From: Coriobacteriia bacterium
Lineage (GTDB): Bacteria; Actinomycetota; Coriobacteriia; Anaerosomatales; JAHIQC01
Length of the DNA: 5,164 bases
Assembly: GCA_030653635.1 (NCBI GenBank)
Contig: JAURYZ010000215.1
Span: forward strand, 1 to 5,164
Reading direction: 5' to 3'
This document shows positions 4,772 to 5,164 of the stretch, in pieces. Position 1 is the stretch's first letter, and each line of letters starts with the position of its first letter. Below the pieces are notes generated by a model. It was not told the DNA's origin, did no database searches, and was given only the letters and a program-made list of their open reading frames with translations. The position numbers were made by a program, and so were the translations under genes.

Positions 4772-5164
4772 TAGCTGGCGCTCCCGTTGCCGATCCTTCG
4801 CTGCTGGCGTCGCTCGTGTCTTGCGCCAAGTTCGTAATCGCTGCAGATGCGGGTGCGGATTTGTGCCTCTATCTGGACCGTATGCCTGATTTGTTCGTGG
4901 GCGACGCGGATTCAGTGAGCGCAGCTACGCTTGCGCGACTTTGCGAGGCCAACGTTCGGTCCGTTATCGCGCCGGCTGATAAGGACGTCTCAGACCTGGA
5001 CATCGCCCTCTCGGAGGCGGCTGAGCGCGGACTGAGTGAAGTAGTCGTTTGTGCGGCCTGGGGTTCCAGAGCCGACCACACACTGGCGAGCGTGGGCTCC
5101 ATGCTCGATGCATCATCCCTTCGCCCGGTGCTGGTTGAACCGGGTTCGTTCACCGCGTGGGTAC
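4756..5164 (+). CDS. thiN: thiamine pyrophosphokinase (thiamine diphosphokinase), N-terminal part, cut by window edge
   Basis: This frame is open from TTG 4756 to the window end (136 residues). The enzyme transfers pyrophosphate from ATP to thiamine to make TPP, the active cofactor, in the cytoplasm. Matches to the catalytic domain are a first strand ALIVAGAP (3-10), AADAGADLCLYLDRMPDLFVGDADSV (29-54; compare D-GG-A...PD...GD-DS), PADKDVSDLDIAL (73-85; compare KD-TD-E-AL) and WGSRADHTLASV (102-113; compare GG-R-DH-L-N). The acidic metal and substrate residues D31, D45, D50, D52, D77, D80 and D107 are kept. The C-terminal beta-sandwich (thiamine-binding) domain is beyond the window. It overlaps thiT by 16 bases in another frame, which implies translational coupling and control by the same riboswitch. 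Confidence 0.9.
   Translation, partial: MDALIVAGAPVADPSLLASLVSCAKFVIAADAGADLCLYLDRMPDLFVGDADSVSAATLARLCEANVRSVIAPADKDVSDLDIALSEAAERGLSEVVVCAAWGSRADHTLASVGSMLDASSLRPVLVEPGSFTAWV

Noticed and set aside
1..5164. CRISPR arrays, insertion sequences, tRNA/rRNA genes, phage or toxin-antitoxin genes
   Set aside because: No repeated spacer pattern, transposase motif, terminal inverted repeats around a gene, or cloverleaf-like segment was seen. All large frames are explained by housekeeping, wall or thiamine genes.

Overview
The window is a GC-rich, gene-dense bacterial chromosome segment. It carries housekeeping and cell-envelope genes and shows no sign of mobile DNA. The gene set suggests a high-GC Gram-positive bacterium: a GlpX-type fructose-bisphosphatase, a PASTA-domain wall protein, a coiled-coil M23 peptidase, an ECF-type thiamine transporter subunit, GTG and TTG starts, and one probably leaderless gene. 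A deep-branching actinobacterium (Coriobacteriia-like) fits best, but that placement is inference.

Layout: (1) The 3' end of rsmB (16S rRNA m5C967 methyltransferase) runs to 320, followed 22 bases later by glpX (343-1308), probably in the same transcript. A short hairpin follows glpX. (2) A small FmdB-type zinc-ribbon gene lies on the minus strand (1344-1631), convergent with glpX and divergent from the next gene. (3) Two envelope genes follow on the plus strand. The first is a membrane-anchored protein with two PASTA domains and a C-terminal domain that looks like an N-acetylmuramoyl-L-alanine amidase with every metal and catalytic residue replaced (1735-2823). The second is a secreted coiled-coil M23 endopeptidase with an intact active site (2870-3907). 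A perfect inverted repeat overlaps a -10-like hexamer just before the second gene. (4) A thiamine unit closes the window: a probable TPP riboswitch (about 4001-4091), thiT (4169-4771), and thiamine pyrophosphokinase, which starts at a TTG inside the end of thiT and runs off the edge (4756-5164).

How the parts work together: the envelope pair probably acts on peptidoglycan outside the membrane, one protein binding or sensing it and the other cutting it. The thiamine unit forms a feedback loop: ThiT imports thiamine, the kinase converts it to TPP, and TPP should shut the unit off through the riboswitch. rsmB upstream and thiN downstream of a PASTA gene recall the Bacillus-type rsmB-prpC-prkC-cpgA-rpe-thiN cluster, with the kinase part absent here.

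I did not find a clearly new defence or mobile system. The most unusual items are the PASTA/pseudo-amidase protein, the palindrome and likely leaderless start of the M23 gene, and the divergent riboswitch with a competing hairpin.
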